Assembly (NCBI GenBank): GCA_047610385.1
Contig: JBLGAC010000026.1
Span: 1-56,165, forward strand
Reading direction: 5' to 3'
DNA: 56,165 bases
Source of the DNA: JBOCEF01 sp047610385
GTDB taxonomy: Bacteria; Pseudomonadota; Alphaproteobacteria; Rhodobacterales; Rhodobacteraceae
Positions 45,601-53,303 of this stretch are shown one piece after another. Numbering within the stretch: the stretch's first letter is position 1; each line of letters begins with the position of its first letter. The notes beneath the pieces are model-generated. The model made no database searches. It saw only the letters and a list, made by a program, of their open reading frames with translations, and was not told the origin of the DNA. The position numbers were made by a program, and so were the translations under genes.

Positions 45601-47336
45601 TCGCTGGTCTGGTGTTCACCGCCACCCCAGGCGGCGTGTCGGCCACTGCCGCCCCCAAGCCCATCGCCATTGGTGAGGTGGTGACGCTAACCGTCGGCAC
45701 GTCGTGGCAGACGCTGTCCTTTGCCAACACCTACAAAGACGCGGTGGTCTTCGCGTTGGCGCCTTCGTTGAACGAGCTGGATTCTGCCGCCACCCGGTTC
45801 CGCAACATCACCGGAGATGGCGGCGAGATCCGCCTGCAAGAACCCAAGACGATTGTCGGCGGGCTGCCCAACACCTCAGGCCATGTGGATGAAACCGTGA
45901 CCCTGGTGGTGATGGAAAAAGGCACCCACATCCTTGAGGACGGCACCATCATTCAGGTCGGAGAGCTGCAGACCAGCAAGCTTTATGTCAAAGGCTTTGA
46001 GGACGTGGCCTTTGATGCGGCGTTCGCGACGTCGCCTTCGATCTTTTCTCAGGTCCAGACCTTTGACGGCACCGATTTCATCATCTCGCGCCAGCGCGCC
46101 CCCGATGCAAACGGCTTCCAGCTGACCATGCAGGAAGAAGAGGCTGACAACCGCAACCACGCCACCGAAACCGTCGGCTGGATGGCGATTGAACATGGCA
46201 GCGGGTCGCTGTCGACCATGGACTGGCAGGTGGGGTCGTCGGCGCAGAACGTGAACGGCAACCTCACCCCGGTTTATTTCAACGCACGCTTTGATGAGAA
46301 GCCTTTGGTGATGGCCTCGCTGGCGTCATATAACGGCACGGACACGGCCAGCCCGCGGATCGGTGCGGTGGCCAAGAACGCGTTCACGGCCTTGGCGCTT
46401 GAGGACCAGTCCTTTGACGCTGAGCGTTTTCATGGCCCTGAAATCATCGACTGGATGGCGTTCTCGAACGAAGGGTCGATCTTCAGTGGCGAAGTGATCC
46501 CGACCGCCGGGGCCCAAAAAATCGTGGCGTCGGGCTTTGCCTCCACGGGCAACCAGACGATCACGGTTGATTTTCGCTCAGCCTTCGACAACCCGGTGGT
46601 GATCGCCACCATGACCTCACGCAATGGCACGCAAGAAGCGGTCGCGCGGGTGTCCAACGTCACCTCCACCAGCTTTGACATCCGCATCCAGGAAACTGAT
46701 GCGCTCGATGGCAATCATGGCGCTGAGGATATCTCATGGATCGTGGTTGAGGCGGGAACCTGGCAACTGGCGGATGGCACGATCATTCAGGCCGGACTTG
46801 CCGACATTGGCGCAACCACGCGCCAAAGCTTTACCTCCATCGGGTTTGACGCAAGCTTCACCGCCGATCCCGCGGTGCTGAGCCAGACCCAGACCGAGAC
46901 CGACACCGCCTTTGTCAAAACCCGCATGCAGGGCGTGGACACAGCCGGGTTTGCGGTCGCGCTGGAAGAAGAAGAAGCCGCGAGCTGGGGGGGCCACGGG
47001 ACTGAAACCGTCGGTTGGATCGCGGTCGATATGGGGCAGGCCTCGGACGTGGACGGATTTGTGTTTGAGGCGGGAGAGGTCGCCACCAACCACAACTGGA
47101 AGGCTGAGACCTTTGATGCGATCTACGGTGCCACCCCGGGTCTGGTGGCCGGAATGGCGACATTCAATGCCTCTGACACCGCCGCGACCCGGATCAGGGC
47201 GTTGACCGACACCGGCTTTGAAATCGCGGTGGAGGAGGACACCTCGCTTAATGCCGAAACCGGGCATGGGACCGAAAGCTTCCACTGGATCGCCTTCAAC
47301 GGCGAAGGGGAACTTTGGGGCGACGCGCTGGTATGA
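39663..47336 (+). CDS. Giant parallel-beta-helix protein with H-type-lectin-like C-terminal repeats
   Basis: The 2557-residue acidic, Gly/Asp/Thr-rich protein has no N-terminal signal peptide, as expected for type I secretion, though no exporter is nearby. Residues 1-1880 hold five modules each opened by a LREAI block (near residues 29, 246, 640, 1034 and 1449; choice-of-anchor Q/polymorphic outer-membrane style) and filled with beta-helix turns (GNTAGxxGGG-type). Full modules are about 395-415 residues and end in DIGA-Y/E. Residues about 2008-2557 are six lectin-like units of about 90 residues. No calcium-binding GGxGxD repeats were seen. It is probably a secreted or surface adhesin and is coupled to the upstream sulfotransferase. 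Confidence 0.85.
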   Translation: MTLFSITTLSDELFNGLSFEAELADGGGLSLREAIGLANTGAYGAVEVRLADALSGASVLVTEGLLTVSADLTLSDLSVDAGDDGLVILVGDGGVLSLDGLYVDGDVRINAEGDGALRSVSISVGGNLFVMAPSQDGSGAIWGGAPTDPDPAPTAELTAGTITITAGGDAVIGTPVDPAPTIPSGPLTAGDIRVSTSGGAPSAAPITAFATAAPTTSAPTTFIVDTFDDQLFDGGTLAEETADGGGLTLREAIGLANSAEYTGTDEILIADAIAGQSVQLTHGELVLSSSMNITGDLTLDGRGLARVMNASGGTSTLTGLTLTDGAAIGKGGGLLIANGASMTLNDVTVSDNTAAGGAGGIWVAGGATLNARDTAVTGNTTGGYGGGMIVNGAAIMVNAEIGGNTAGNWGGGVDLDLGGSLTLINATVHGNTAGNGGAGVDAWNGALFIDASTFTGNTAGGRGGAIYMSVASDSLSTIANSIFAGNSASAETTGRDLFLAGTDVNFGDNIILGTAARTTTTTGTFALTGAGSHELESDGVALSDVFAQIDGATGGGLAADNGGAVRTVALTLDAANIAIGGGGALDLIDMDGDALVDDPLPVGANGATREGALGSDIGAYQTSLVVNTLLDVTDLTDGVTTLREAIEFAGGVVGAAPQITFDAGVFAGGQTITLTEGQLSVFSAMSIDGDVDGDGRADVTIDAGGLSRVLGLTAGADAAINGLVITGGNASSGGGIHMVGAAALTLTGSTITGNSTAGNGAGIEVNTGSTLHAKNVVIADNTAIESGGGVMVFGDAVLVNVDITGNTATYGGGIGLAGGTLELTNATVHGNAASSSGGGVDAYSGALTMHSSTVTGNSAAGSGGGIYAGSGMTAEMSNSIIAGNTGASGNEVDLHAAITNNGGLILGSAAQLASGVADPGAIIAASTDLFAATDAGGGGIAANNGGYGRTVALKIAVGNAALGGAISDPALTAKDTLDLDGDGDTAEQLPHDASGAARDRVNGDIGALEAGPVDTPSLIVTTADDVVDENDGLISLREAVATANSGALTGTITFDMSLVDQVLVLTGGEIVLTGDVAIDGDIVGDGLDHNRDGVVDIFDRDGVADIHIDGGGAGRIFNITAGSADLHGLVLENGDAGDGYGGAIRVKDAGLVFSNGEIRDNAAQYGGGLYGFNADITLVNAEIRDNNASYGGGIGVWTSDLSMASVTIAGNDATNSAGGLLSIENTVDLTNLTIANNDAGGGRGGAWFYQTSGTIVQSTVTGNTAATGVGGVQVDGVSTGLMLANSIIAANVGGAGAADLQVVSGGAATLAGTVLLGAAADVDAGSSLTMDGTLLTLSDMPETIDDVFFIEPDGSPSLFDAGGWVRTVSLRINADNPAHASGDPAFLPADIHDLDGDGDVAEALPIGATTGAIRLDAPDLGAAPLPPYVDVASLVVTTTADLVNPWDGVISLREAIATANDGTLSGTITFASGAGQAFAGGGTITLGGSELLLTRGDITIDGDIDDDGVADVVIDAGGLSRVLHIAPVNVGATVIAGLVITGGVASGGAGVLIENVADVTFVDTQLLGNTATGGGGEESGGGILVDGALGTARVVINGGAIMGNAADLGGGVAAVDDADIVVVGTLIANNFATSFGGGLVAFNRDLGSLTSAEIFVINSTIANNTALEGGGGFAGASNTFTDIVQSTVTGNAAAVGAAVLIVDEALLAAQDAGLPPPETINAGHLGIGLSIIAGNGTVPATEIVTHDPAKTYIAGAILAGKPFDLVNLASFDVPDFPIAGAGGTIYTFASTILSETLDLDLLDIFDAIDPVTGGGQLALNGGRHETAALKASFSNPAMDASQTNDPGRLSEKVPLLSLPYALLDANGTPRDSAFLDPAGLGFADVGAVEALRQPLTDLFAALPDGAPVLADLSGGASGPSGDAALFDGAAFLDFGTNDRLVFDGAATPGQFSFAGNMLTYDADGDGDPEAQTFVSLADDVAGLVFTATPGGVSATAAPKPIAIGEVVTLTVGTSWQTLSFANTYKDAVVFALAPSLNELDSAATRFRNITGDGGEIRLQEPKTIVGGLPNTSGHVDETVTLVVMEKGTHILEDGTIIQVGELQTSKLYVKGFEDVAFDAAFATSPSIFSQVQTFDGTDFIISRQRAPDANGFQLTMQEEEADNRNHATETVGWMAIEHGSGSLSTMDWQVGSSAQNVNGNLTPVYFNARFDEKPLVMASLASYNGTDTASPRIGAVAKNAFTALALEDQSFDAERFHGPEIIDWMAFSNEGSIFSGEVIPTAGAQKIVASGFASTGNQTITVDFRSAFDNPVVIATMTSRNGTQEAVARVSNVTSTSFDIRIQETDALDGNHGAEDISWIVVEAGTWQLADGTIIQAGLADIGATTRQSFTSIGFDASFTADPAVLSQTQTETDTAFVKTRMQGVDTAGFAVALEEEEAASWGGHGTETVGWIAVDMGQASDVDGFVFEAGEVATNHNWKAETFDAIYGATPGLVAGMATFNASDTAATRIRALTDTGFEIAVEEDTSLNAETGHGTESFHWIAFNGEGELWGDALV
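40312..45333 (+). repeat. Four long intragenic repeats (about 1.2 kb each) in the giant gene
   Basis: Units open at about 40312, 41527, 42700 and 43954 with a VxT-x-D start, a DG-L-x-LREAI block and GTITF-like strand, then beta-helix turns, and end with an ADNGG-x-x-RTVAL segment and a D-L/V-D-GDGD-x-A stretch. Nucleotide identity among them is moderate, so the duplications are old at codon level, but the order of sub-motifs is kept. Confidence 0.75.
45685..47330 (+). repeat. Duplicated three-unit lectin-like super-repeat
   Basis: Six units of about 90 residues follow an A-B-C-A-B-C order. Units 1 and 4 share DGTIIQ-x-G, units 2 and 5 share EEEA...H-x-TETVGW-x-A, and units 3 and 6 share NGT/NASDTA...R and FHWIAF-like ends. 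The conserved R...GF...E...H..E...W-I/M-A plan is that of H-type lectin domains. Confidence 0.7.
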
Positions 47337-47466
47337 CGCGCGCATGGGGACCGGCGCGCGCGGCCCTCGGCCTGACATAGGTCATGGCGGCCACCGCGCG
47401 CCGGGGGTTTGATCGCCGTCATCGAAGACGCGCGCCCCAGCGCGCCGATGCAGGCGGAGAAAACGC

Positions 47467-47781
47467 ATGACTGACACTAGCCATTACCAAGTCGTCCTCA
47501 GGGCCCGTCTGGCGGAGCTGACCGACCGCCTTATCAAGGTGGAGACAGCGCTTGACCAGCCCTCGGACCCCGATGTGGAAGAACGCGCGACTGAGCGTGA
47601 GGGCGACGAGGTGCTCGAAGGCCTCGGGACCGCCGCGCAGTTTGAGATCCGCATTGTTGAGGCGGCCTTGGCTCGCATTGATGCGGGAACCTTCGGGATC
47701 TGCGCGGCCTGCGGTGCCCCGATTTCTGAGGACCGACTGAAGCTGGTCCCCCACGCCGCCCGCTGCCGCGCCTGCGCCTGA
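47467..47781 (+). CDS. TraR/DksA-family zinc-finger protein
   Basis: The 104-residue product has an N-terminal helical hairpin and a C-terminal four-Cys zinc finger, CAAC at 79-82 and CRAC at 100-103 (CxxC-x17-CxxC). Small DksA-like proteins bind RNA polymerase through the secondary channel and tune transcription. The family's usual acidic coiled-coil tip is not obvious, so the ppGpp-type function is uncertain. RBS GGCGGAG precedes ATG 47467. Single gene between the giant protein and the phospholipase module. Confidence 0.88.
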   Translation: MTDTSHYQVVLRARLAELTDRLIKVETALDQPSDPDVEERATEREGDEVLEGLGTAAQFEIRIVEAALARIDAGTFGICAACGAPISEDRLKLVPHAARCRACA

Positions 47782-47838
47782 CGCGCCGGGCTTTGGCGTG
47801 GGTGATCGCGCCCAGCATCCAATGAGGTGTGAAACAGT

Positions 47839-48285
47839 TTGGAAACACGCGCAGTGATGCGTTATGATTTCGGCTTGGCGCGCCAGTTATGGCGGGCTGA
47901 GCTCAGAAATTTGAACCACTTTGATTGGCGATGCGTTTTGTTAAAGCTCAAGGCTGACCAGATCGCCCGATTGGGCGATGAACGTGCTGACGCTTTCGCG
48001 CGTCAGCTTGCAGTGCGCGCCCAGGCGCGTCATCCAAAAGCTGTGGCCCCATTGGCGCCCGATGATCTGACCGCGTGCCTGCGGCTGGAAATCGACGCCG
48101 CACGGGCCAACGGACTGAAATCGCGCGGAGATATGGAGCGGTGGGCTGACCTTGCCTGCATCCTCGGGTTCGGGTTTGCCGATGCGCAGCCATGGGCGGT
48201 GCGGCTGCTGGCCGCTGACCGGCCCCCGGCGCAAAAGCTTGGAATGCTTGAAGAAACCGCCGCCTTTGCCGCAAGGGAGAGCTGA
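47839..48285 (+). CDS. Conserved hypothetical protein of the Tle1-like module
   Basis: The 148-residue (or shorter) helical protein has LKADQIARLGDERADAFARQ followed by VRAQARHPKAV, a pattern I associate with small proteins next to VgrG/PAAR-type effector genes in Proteobacteria, where a chaperone or adaptor role is likely. The start is uncertain: TTG 47839 has a GAGG site 12 bp upstream, while ATG 47857 and TTG 47939 would also be possible; the family-like part begins only near 47942. Its stop is 2 bp before the phospholipase ATG, so they form an operon. Confidence 0.6.
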   Translation: METRAVMRYDFGLARQLWRAELRNLNHFDWRCVLLKLKADQIARLGDERADAFARQLAVRAQARHPKAVAPLAPDDLTACLRLEIDAARANGLKSRGDMERWADLACILGFGFADAQPWAVRLLAADRPPAQKLGMLEETAAFAARES

Positions 48286-48287
48286 TC

Positions 48288-49907
48288 ATGGCGATATCAC
48301 TGCCGCTAGATTCCACCGCCGTCGGTCAGGCCGACGATGTGCTTTACTGCGCCAACCAGCACGAACCGGCGCTGTTCGACGGGCAGGGCGGGCGCCTGCC
48401 CCTGTCGGCCACCGACCCTGACCAGCAGCATCTGCGCGACATGTGGTGCGAGCTTTATGAGGACATCGTCGCGCACAATCGCGATGGATCTCGCCCGTTT
48501 CCGGCCTGCGGCATGGGCCACCCCCATCATCCTGGCGATTGTGGCCATTGCGCCGGGACCGCGCCGCCTGCCGATGCGCCCTCTACCAACCCGCCCCAGG
48601 ACGACCCGACCTGTGATCCGGTCGGCCCGGTGGAGGAATGCCCGTTGGAGGACGAACTGCCCCCCGAGCCGACGATCCGCATCCGCGCATCGATGTTTTT
48701 TGACGGAACCGGCAACAACCGCACCAATGTCGATCTGGGCGCGGGCGCCAATGACAGCGACAGCTATGGGGCCAGCCACAGCAACGTGTCGCTGTTGGAA
48801 GCCGCCGGGATCGGCGAATGCGACCCTGAATTGACCGAACATTTCTCACTTTATGTCGAAGGGCCCGGCACCACCAACCGTGGCGATGATGACAATCGCG
48901 GCAGCGCGACCGGCACCGGAACCACCGGCGTGAAGGAAAAGGTCCATGCCGGGGTCAACGCGCTGCTGGCGCGCATCCGCGCCATTGCGACGCCGGGCGG
49001 CGACCCGATCGAATACATCCATCTTGATGCGTTTGGCTTCAGCCGCGGCGCGGCGGGGGCGCGGTTTTTCGTGCATTACGCGGTCAACGATGCTGCCACC
49101 GCGATCAAGACGGTTCTGACAAACGAAGGTTATGATGTCGGTGAGGTCAAGGTGAAGTTCCTTGGGCTTTATGACACCGTCGCCTCCTATGGCGCGGCGC
49201 ATTACAACGACACAGCGGACTTGTCGCTAGACGCCATATCTGTGGCCGAAAGGGTCGTTCAGTTGTCCGCTGCTGAGGAACACCGGGTCAATTTCCGCCT
49301 GACCAACATCAACAGTGCTGGCGGCAAGGGCACGCATATTTACCTGCCCGGGGTGCATTCGGATGTGGGGGGCGGCTATGCGACCACCTCGGATGAAGAT
49401 GATCTGCAGATCTTCGACATCGACAGCGCTGGCTGGAACAGTGATGAGCAGGAGGCCGCCATTCTGCGCGAACGCACTTGGCTGCTGGACTCCGGCTGGT
49501 ACCTTGCCGACCAGATCGCCGACACCAATTTCTGGAATGAGGTGCATGTCACCCGCCGGAACCTGCCAAACACCTATCAGCGCATCCCGCTGCACATCAT
49601 GGCCACTTACGCGCGCATGGGCGGCGTGCCGCTATCGCCAGATGTGGAAAACGCAAGCCCGATCCCGTCCGCGCTGCGCACCGCACATACTGCAATCACA
49701 ACGGCGGTCTCTGCCGGGTCATGCGGCACGCCGCGGGCTTGGTTTGGCAACAATCCGGCCGTTGATCCCGCCTGGCACAAGACCTTGCGGAACACGCATC
49801 TGCATTTTTCGTCCTATTATCAGGCGACCTATGGCCAGATGCACCCGCAATTCACTGGCGACGACCCGGTGAACGGGCGCCGCCAGCGGATCGTCCAGAA
49901 TGGTTAG
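48288..49907 (+). CDS. Tle1-like phospholipase effector (DUF2235 domain)
   Basis: The 539-residue protein has an alpha/beta-hydrolase DUF2235 domain from about residue 130: FFDGTGNNR, the nucleophile elbow GFSRG with Ser252, and VHSDVGGGY with Asp359; a C-terminal His in THLHFSSYY may complete the triad. This is the plan of T6SS lipase effectors of the Tle1 group, which attack phospholipids of rival cells. The N-terminus (residues 1-120) is distinct and has a Cys/His cluster (Cys74, His78, His80, His81, Cys85, His87, Cys88). The downstream gene overlaps by 8 bp and is the probable immunity gene. No VgrG, PAAR or other secretion genes are in the window. Confidence 0.85.
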   Translation: MAISLPLDSTAVGQADDVLYCANQHEPALFDGQGGRLPLSATDPDQQHLRDMWCELYEDIVAHNRDGSRPFPACGMGHPHHPGDCGHCAGTAPPADAPSTNPPQDDPTCDPVGPVEECPLEDELPPEPTIRIRASMFFDGTGNNRTNVDLGAGANDSDSYGASHSNVSLLEAAGIGECDPELTEHFSLYVEGPGTTNRGDDDNRGSATGTGTTGVKEKVHAGVNALLARIRAIATPGGDPIEYIHLDAFGFSRGAAGARFFVHYAVNDAATAIKTVLTNEGYDVGEVKVKFLGLYDTVASYGAAHYNDTADLSLDAISVAERVVQLSAAEEHRVNFRLTNINSAGGKGTHIYLPGVHSDVGGGYATTSDEDDLQIFDIDSAGWNSDEQEAAILRERTWLLDSGWYLADQIADTNFWNEVHVTRRNLPNTYQRIPLHIMATYARMGGVPLSPDVENASPIPSALRTAHTAITTAVSAGSCGTPRAWFGNNPAVDPAWHKTLRNTHLHFSSYYQATYGQMHPQFTGDDPVNGRRQRIVQNG

Positions 49908-50931
49908 GGCGCTTCTGATCGTGCTGGCGTTGGCCTTCGGGCTGGCCACCGCGACTGCGCAAGGCAAGGGGGACGCCGCAGTGCCGCTTTATCAATGGAT
50001 TGCCACGGAATCGGTGCCCAAGGGCTTTCCAGTGCATGCGGTGTCGGGCGATCTGATTTTTCCCGATGGCAGTTCAATTTATGTGCCCGGCGGGCGCAAC
50101 GCATCCAATGGTTGGGGCAAGCGCGGATCAACTCATGTGGTGGGCGATCCGATGCGCCCGGTGCCGGTTCGGCTGCACCTGACCTGGTTTTCCTATGCCG
50201 AAGACCGGTTCTATTCGGGCGATTTCGCGCTGCCCGCGGACCGTATGGCCACCTTGTTCGCGGCGGGCGTGATCGCACCGGGAACCGGGCAAAAGATCGG
50301 CTATGACGCGATCATCGTCGGCATGGCGCCCGGCGGCGCGGCGGCGGTGTGGATGGCCGCAGGGCCTTTGGTGCTGGAGGTCGCGGCCTTCCGCGCCGCC
50401 CCTGCTGATCTGCCGTGGTCGCGCGTGCTCGACAACCCCGCCATCGCGCGCAGCGATTATGTGACCGATGTGCTGACGCGCGCGGTTGGCCCGGATGCTG
50501 CCGCGGCCCTGCGCGCGAACGGCCCGCAGCCGGGCTTGTTTGAACGTCGGCACACCCGCCGCGCCTGGGTGCCTGACGTCAGCGGTGACGGCACCGCGTC
50601 CAGCCTGTGGATCCGTTACGTGAACGGCGAGAATGAGCCATTTCTGGTTGAAGGCGCCGCGCCCCCACGGGTCATGCGCGCCGCGCCGCAGGAAATCCGG
50701 CTTGATTGGACCGATCCGGGCGGCACGTTGATCGGCGCAATCATCGAAATCGACGAGGCCGAGATGGTGACCGCCTTTGCCGCCCTCGCGCGTCAGGAGG
50801 ACCGGCAGCCCATGACGCTCGACCTTCGGATAGAGCCTGGGGGACGGGCATTGCGCGCGGTGCTGCGCACGGCCCATGGCGCATGGCGGCTGCGCGACGC
50901 CAAGATCAAGCTGTTCGGCCGCAAGTCCTAA
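49900..50931 (+). CDS. DUF2931-family exported protein, probable Tle1 immunity protein
   Basis: The 343-residue product has a signal peptide (MVRALLIVLALAFGLATATA) and DUF2931-type segments: RLHLTWFSYAEDRFYSGDFA, LPADRMATLFAAGVI and YDAIIVGMAPGGAAAVWM. DUF2931 proteins frequently accompany Tle1-type lipases and are thought to neutralise them in the periplasm. ATG 49900 overlaps the effector's stop, implying coupled synthesis. The C-terminal half (residues about 190-343) is repeat-free and not recognised. Role is inferred from location and family. Confidence 0.75.
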   Translation: MVRALLIVLALAFGLATATAQGKGDAAVPLYQWIATESVPKGFPVHAVSGDLIFPDGSSIYVPGGRNASNGWGKRGSTHVVGDPMRPVPVRLHLTWFSYAEDRFYSGDFALPADRMATLFAAGVIAPGTGQKIGYDAIIVGMAPGGAAAVWMAAGPLVLEVAAFRAAPADLPWSRVLDNPAIARSDYVTDVLTRAVGPDAAAALRANGPQPGLFERRHTRRAWVPDVSGDGTASSLWIRYVNGENEPFLVEGAAPPRVMRAAPQEIRLDWTDPGGTLIGAIIEIDEAEMVTAFAALARQEDRQPMTLDLRIEPGGRALRAVLRTAHGAWRLRDAKIKLFGRKS

Positions 50932-52265
50932 TGGCGGGTCGGCCTTGGCAAAACCGCATGGGGTCGATCCAAGTCATACTGAGCCAGCAATTGTGCACAA
51001 AACCGTGGTGGCGGCGGACGCATGCCCAACCGCCAGCAAAGCCACCGCGAAGGCGCGGGTCATGACACCCCAGATCTGCGGATCATTGAAGGCGTGGTTA
51101 AACAGGTCGCCCATTTTCGCCGGTGCCGCCAGGGTTGCAATGACAAACAGCGTCTTTTGAAATCGTCTTCAGTCACGTCTGGATAAATGGATAATATGTA
51201 TTTTTCTTCCTAATTTTGATCGCCCTAGGGATATAAAGCCACCACCTGTACTTTTCCCTGCCAAGCATTATTCATCACCTTCGACCATTTCGACACAAGT
51301 CTGCCATAGCGCAGCGCCGCACGCGGGCAAGTTTATCACCGGGTTGACGGCAGCGCAGTGGCGCGCTGAACCAGCCGCGCGCCCGCCCAGAGCTGCAAAT
51401 CTGGCCTCAGACGCCCCCCCAACGCCAATATGTGCAGGACCGTCTTGCTGGCCTGATCACCCGAAGCAACGGTGAGCGGATAAAGGGCCTGCAGGTTTCC
51501 GGGCACAGGGCGACAGCACGGTGCCTTGCATCAAATTGCGCCGTATCGGGGCAGTGGGACGGTGATTTGATCATAGACCTGAACTGTTTCGCGATTGGCA
51601 CGCCGGTTGCGCCTTGGATGCTGCCGCGTCTTGCACCCATGCCAAGTCATGATGGGCGGTTTGGCAGAAGAATGGCCCCGCCCGCGATGAATGAGCGTTC
51701 GCCGTCATCCTTGGTCCACTCGCGGCGCGGTGGGCGTGCCATCCGCGCGTGCGCACATAGCGGCGCGACGCGAGGCAGTGCGGCAAGCCATAATATCAGG
51801 CGAAGGTCTTGGCAAATTTGGCCACGGCTTTTTCCTGGGTTTCATGTGCTGCGCGGGCAAACTGCTGCGCGCTGATCGCGCGGGCGTTGCTGGCAATAGG
51901 CCAGCCGTGCGGATGCACCACGATGGCCAGGCCATGTGCTTCGCAGAGCGTGTGGTTTTTGGGGCTGAAGCTGCCTCAATATTGCCGCATGGCATTGAGA
52001 ACGGACATCTTTCATGGACATTCCGCCTGTGTTTGCGCGCGCGGGTGATGTGCCGTTGATCATTGCATTCGACTTTGCGGATCGCCGCAGTCCGCGCGCA
52101 AACATGTTTTGCTGAACCCATCTCAAATGGCTGGAACCCGGTCAGGCAGGCGCGCGTATCTGCAAGAGCCTCTTGCCGCGGCGCGTGCTACACGGTAGCA
52201 CGCCGGGCATGAAAACCTGCCGAAGCTGCGGGAAATCTGCTGACATCAAGGGGTCTTGAACACCA
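50932..52265. other. 1.3-kb stretch without an intact gene
   Basis: 51170-51300 is AT-rich. A minus-strand gene remnant lies at 51796-51975 (listed separately). The other overlapping frames lack motifs. The dusA promoter must be near the right end. Confidence 0.5.
51796..51975 (-). pseudogene. Unidentified C-terminal gene remnant
   Basis: A start-less frame reads FSPKNHTLCEAHGLAIVVHP, HGWPIASNARAISAQQFARA, and AHETQEKAVAKFAKTFA before TGA at 51796-51798, with a TGA at 51976-51978 breaking it on the other side. It looks like a true protein end. I do not recognise the family. Confidence 0.35.
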
Positions 52266-53303
52266 ATGCCGACAGCGAGTTTGGATGCCAAGCATATGAT
52301 GGAAAAAGACGTTTCACCAAGGCGCCTGTCCGTGGCGCCCATGATGGACTGGACTGATCGCCATTGCCGGATGCTGCACCGGACGCTGTCGCGCCGCACG
52401 CTGCTTTATACCGAAATGGTCACCGCCCCGGCAATCATCCACGGGATCCGCGCGCGGCTGCTGGATTTCTCAGGGCCGGAGCATCCGGTGGCGTTGCAGC
52501 TTGGCGGCTCGGACCCTGCGCAGATGGCTGAGGCAGTGCGCATCGCCTGTGACTGGGGGTATGATGAGATCAACCTCAATGTCGGCTGCCCGTCGGATCG
52601 GGTGCAATCGGGCGCGTTCGGCGCCTGCCTGATGCGCGATCCCGATCTGGTGGCGCGCTGCTGCGCGGCGATGATCGCGGCCAGCGCGGCTGAGGGTGGG
52701 CCAGAGATCACCGTGAAATGCCGCATTGGCGTCGACGACCAGATCCCCGCCGACATCCTGCCCGATTTCATCGACCGGGTGGCTGGTGTGGGCGTTGGGC
52801 ATTTTGCGGTCCATGCGCGGATGGCATGGCTCAAGGGTCTGTCGCCTAAGGAAAACCGCGATGTGCCGCCGCTGGATTATGATTTGGTCGTCGCGATGAA
52901 GGCCCGGCGCCCCGATCTGCAGATCGCGATCAACGGCGGCATCGGATCGCTGGAGGACGCTGAGGCGCATCTGGCCCGCGGGCTCGACGGGGTGATGATC
53001 GGGCGGGCGGTCTATCATTCGCCCGATCTGATTTTGGGCGATGCGGACGCGCGGATCTTTGGCGAGGACACGCCGCCCGTGACGCCTGATGCCGCGGTTA
53101 TGGCCTATCTGCCTTATGTGGACGCGATGCTGGGCCAAGGCGTGCCGCTGCCCCCGATGACCCGCCACATGCTGGGATTGTTCACCGGGCGCCCCGGTGC
53201 GCGGCGCTGGCGCAGGATGTTGACCGAAGATGCCCGCGCCCCCGGTGCCGGGATCGAAGTGATCGAGCGCGCCTTGGCCTGCGTCGCGCCGCTGCCAGCT
53301 TAA
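52266..53303 (+). CDS. dusA: tRNA-dihydrouridine synthase A
   Basis: The 345-residue FMN enzyme reduces U20/U20a in tRNA D-loops. It shows the DusA plan: SVAPMMDWTDRHCRMLHR, LLYTEMVTAPAIIHG, the FMN/catalytic INLNVGCPSDRVQSGAFGAC with the catalytic Cys, and INGGIGSLEDAEAHLARGLD. The true start is one of ATG 52266, 52296 or 52299; the last two fit the family length best. Its stop overlaps that of the convergent protease gene. Confidence 0.93.
   Translation: MPTASLDAKHMMEKDVSPRRLSVAPMMDWTDRHCRMLHRTLSRRTLLYTEMVTAPAIIHGIRARLLDFSGPEHPVALQLGGSDPAQMAEAVRIACDWGYDEINLNVGCPSDRVQSGAFGACLMRDPDLVARCCAAMIAASAAEGGPEITVKCRIGVDDQIPADILPDFIDRVAGVGVGHFAVHARMAWLKGLSPKENRDVPPLDYDLVVAMKARRPDLQIAINGGIGSLEDAEAHLARGLDGVMIGRAVYHSPDLILGDADARIFGEDTPPVTPDAAVMAYLPYVDAMLGQGVPLPPMTRHMLGLFTGRPGARRWRRMLTEDARAPGAGIEVIERALACVAPLPA

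Noticed and set aside
47347..47466. GC-rich dyads considered as terminator after the giant gene
   Set aside because: Several overlapping GCGCGC runs could pair, but no single stem is clearly best and no T-tract follows.
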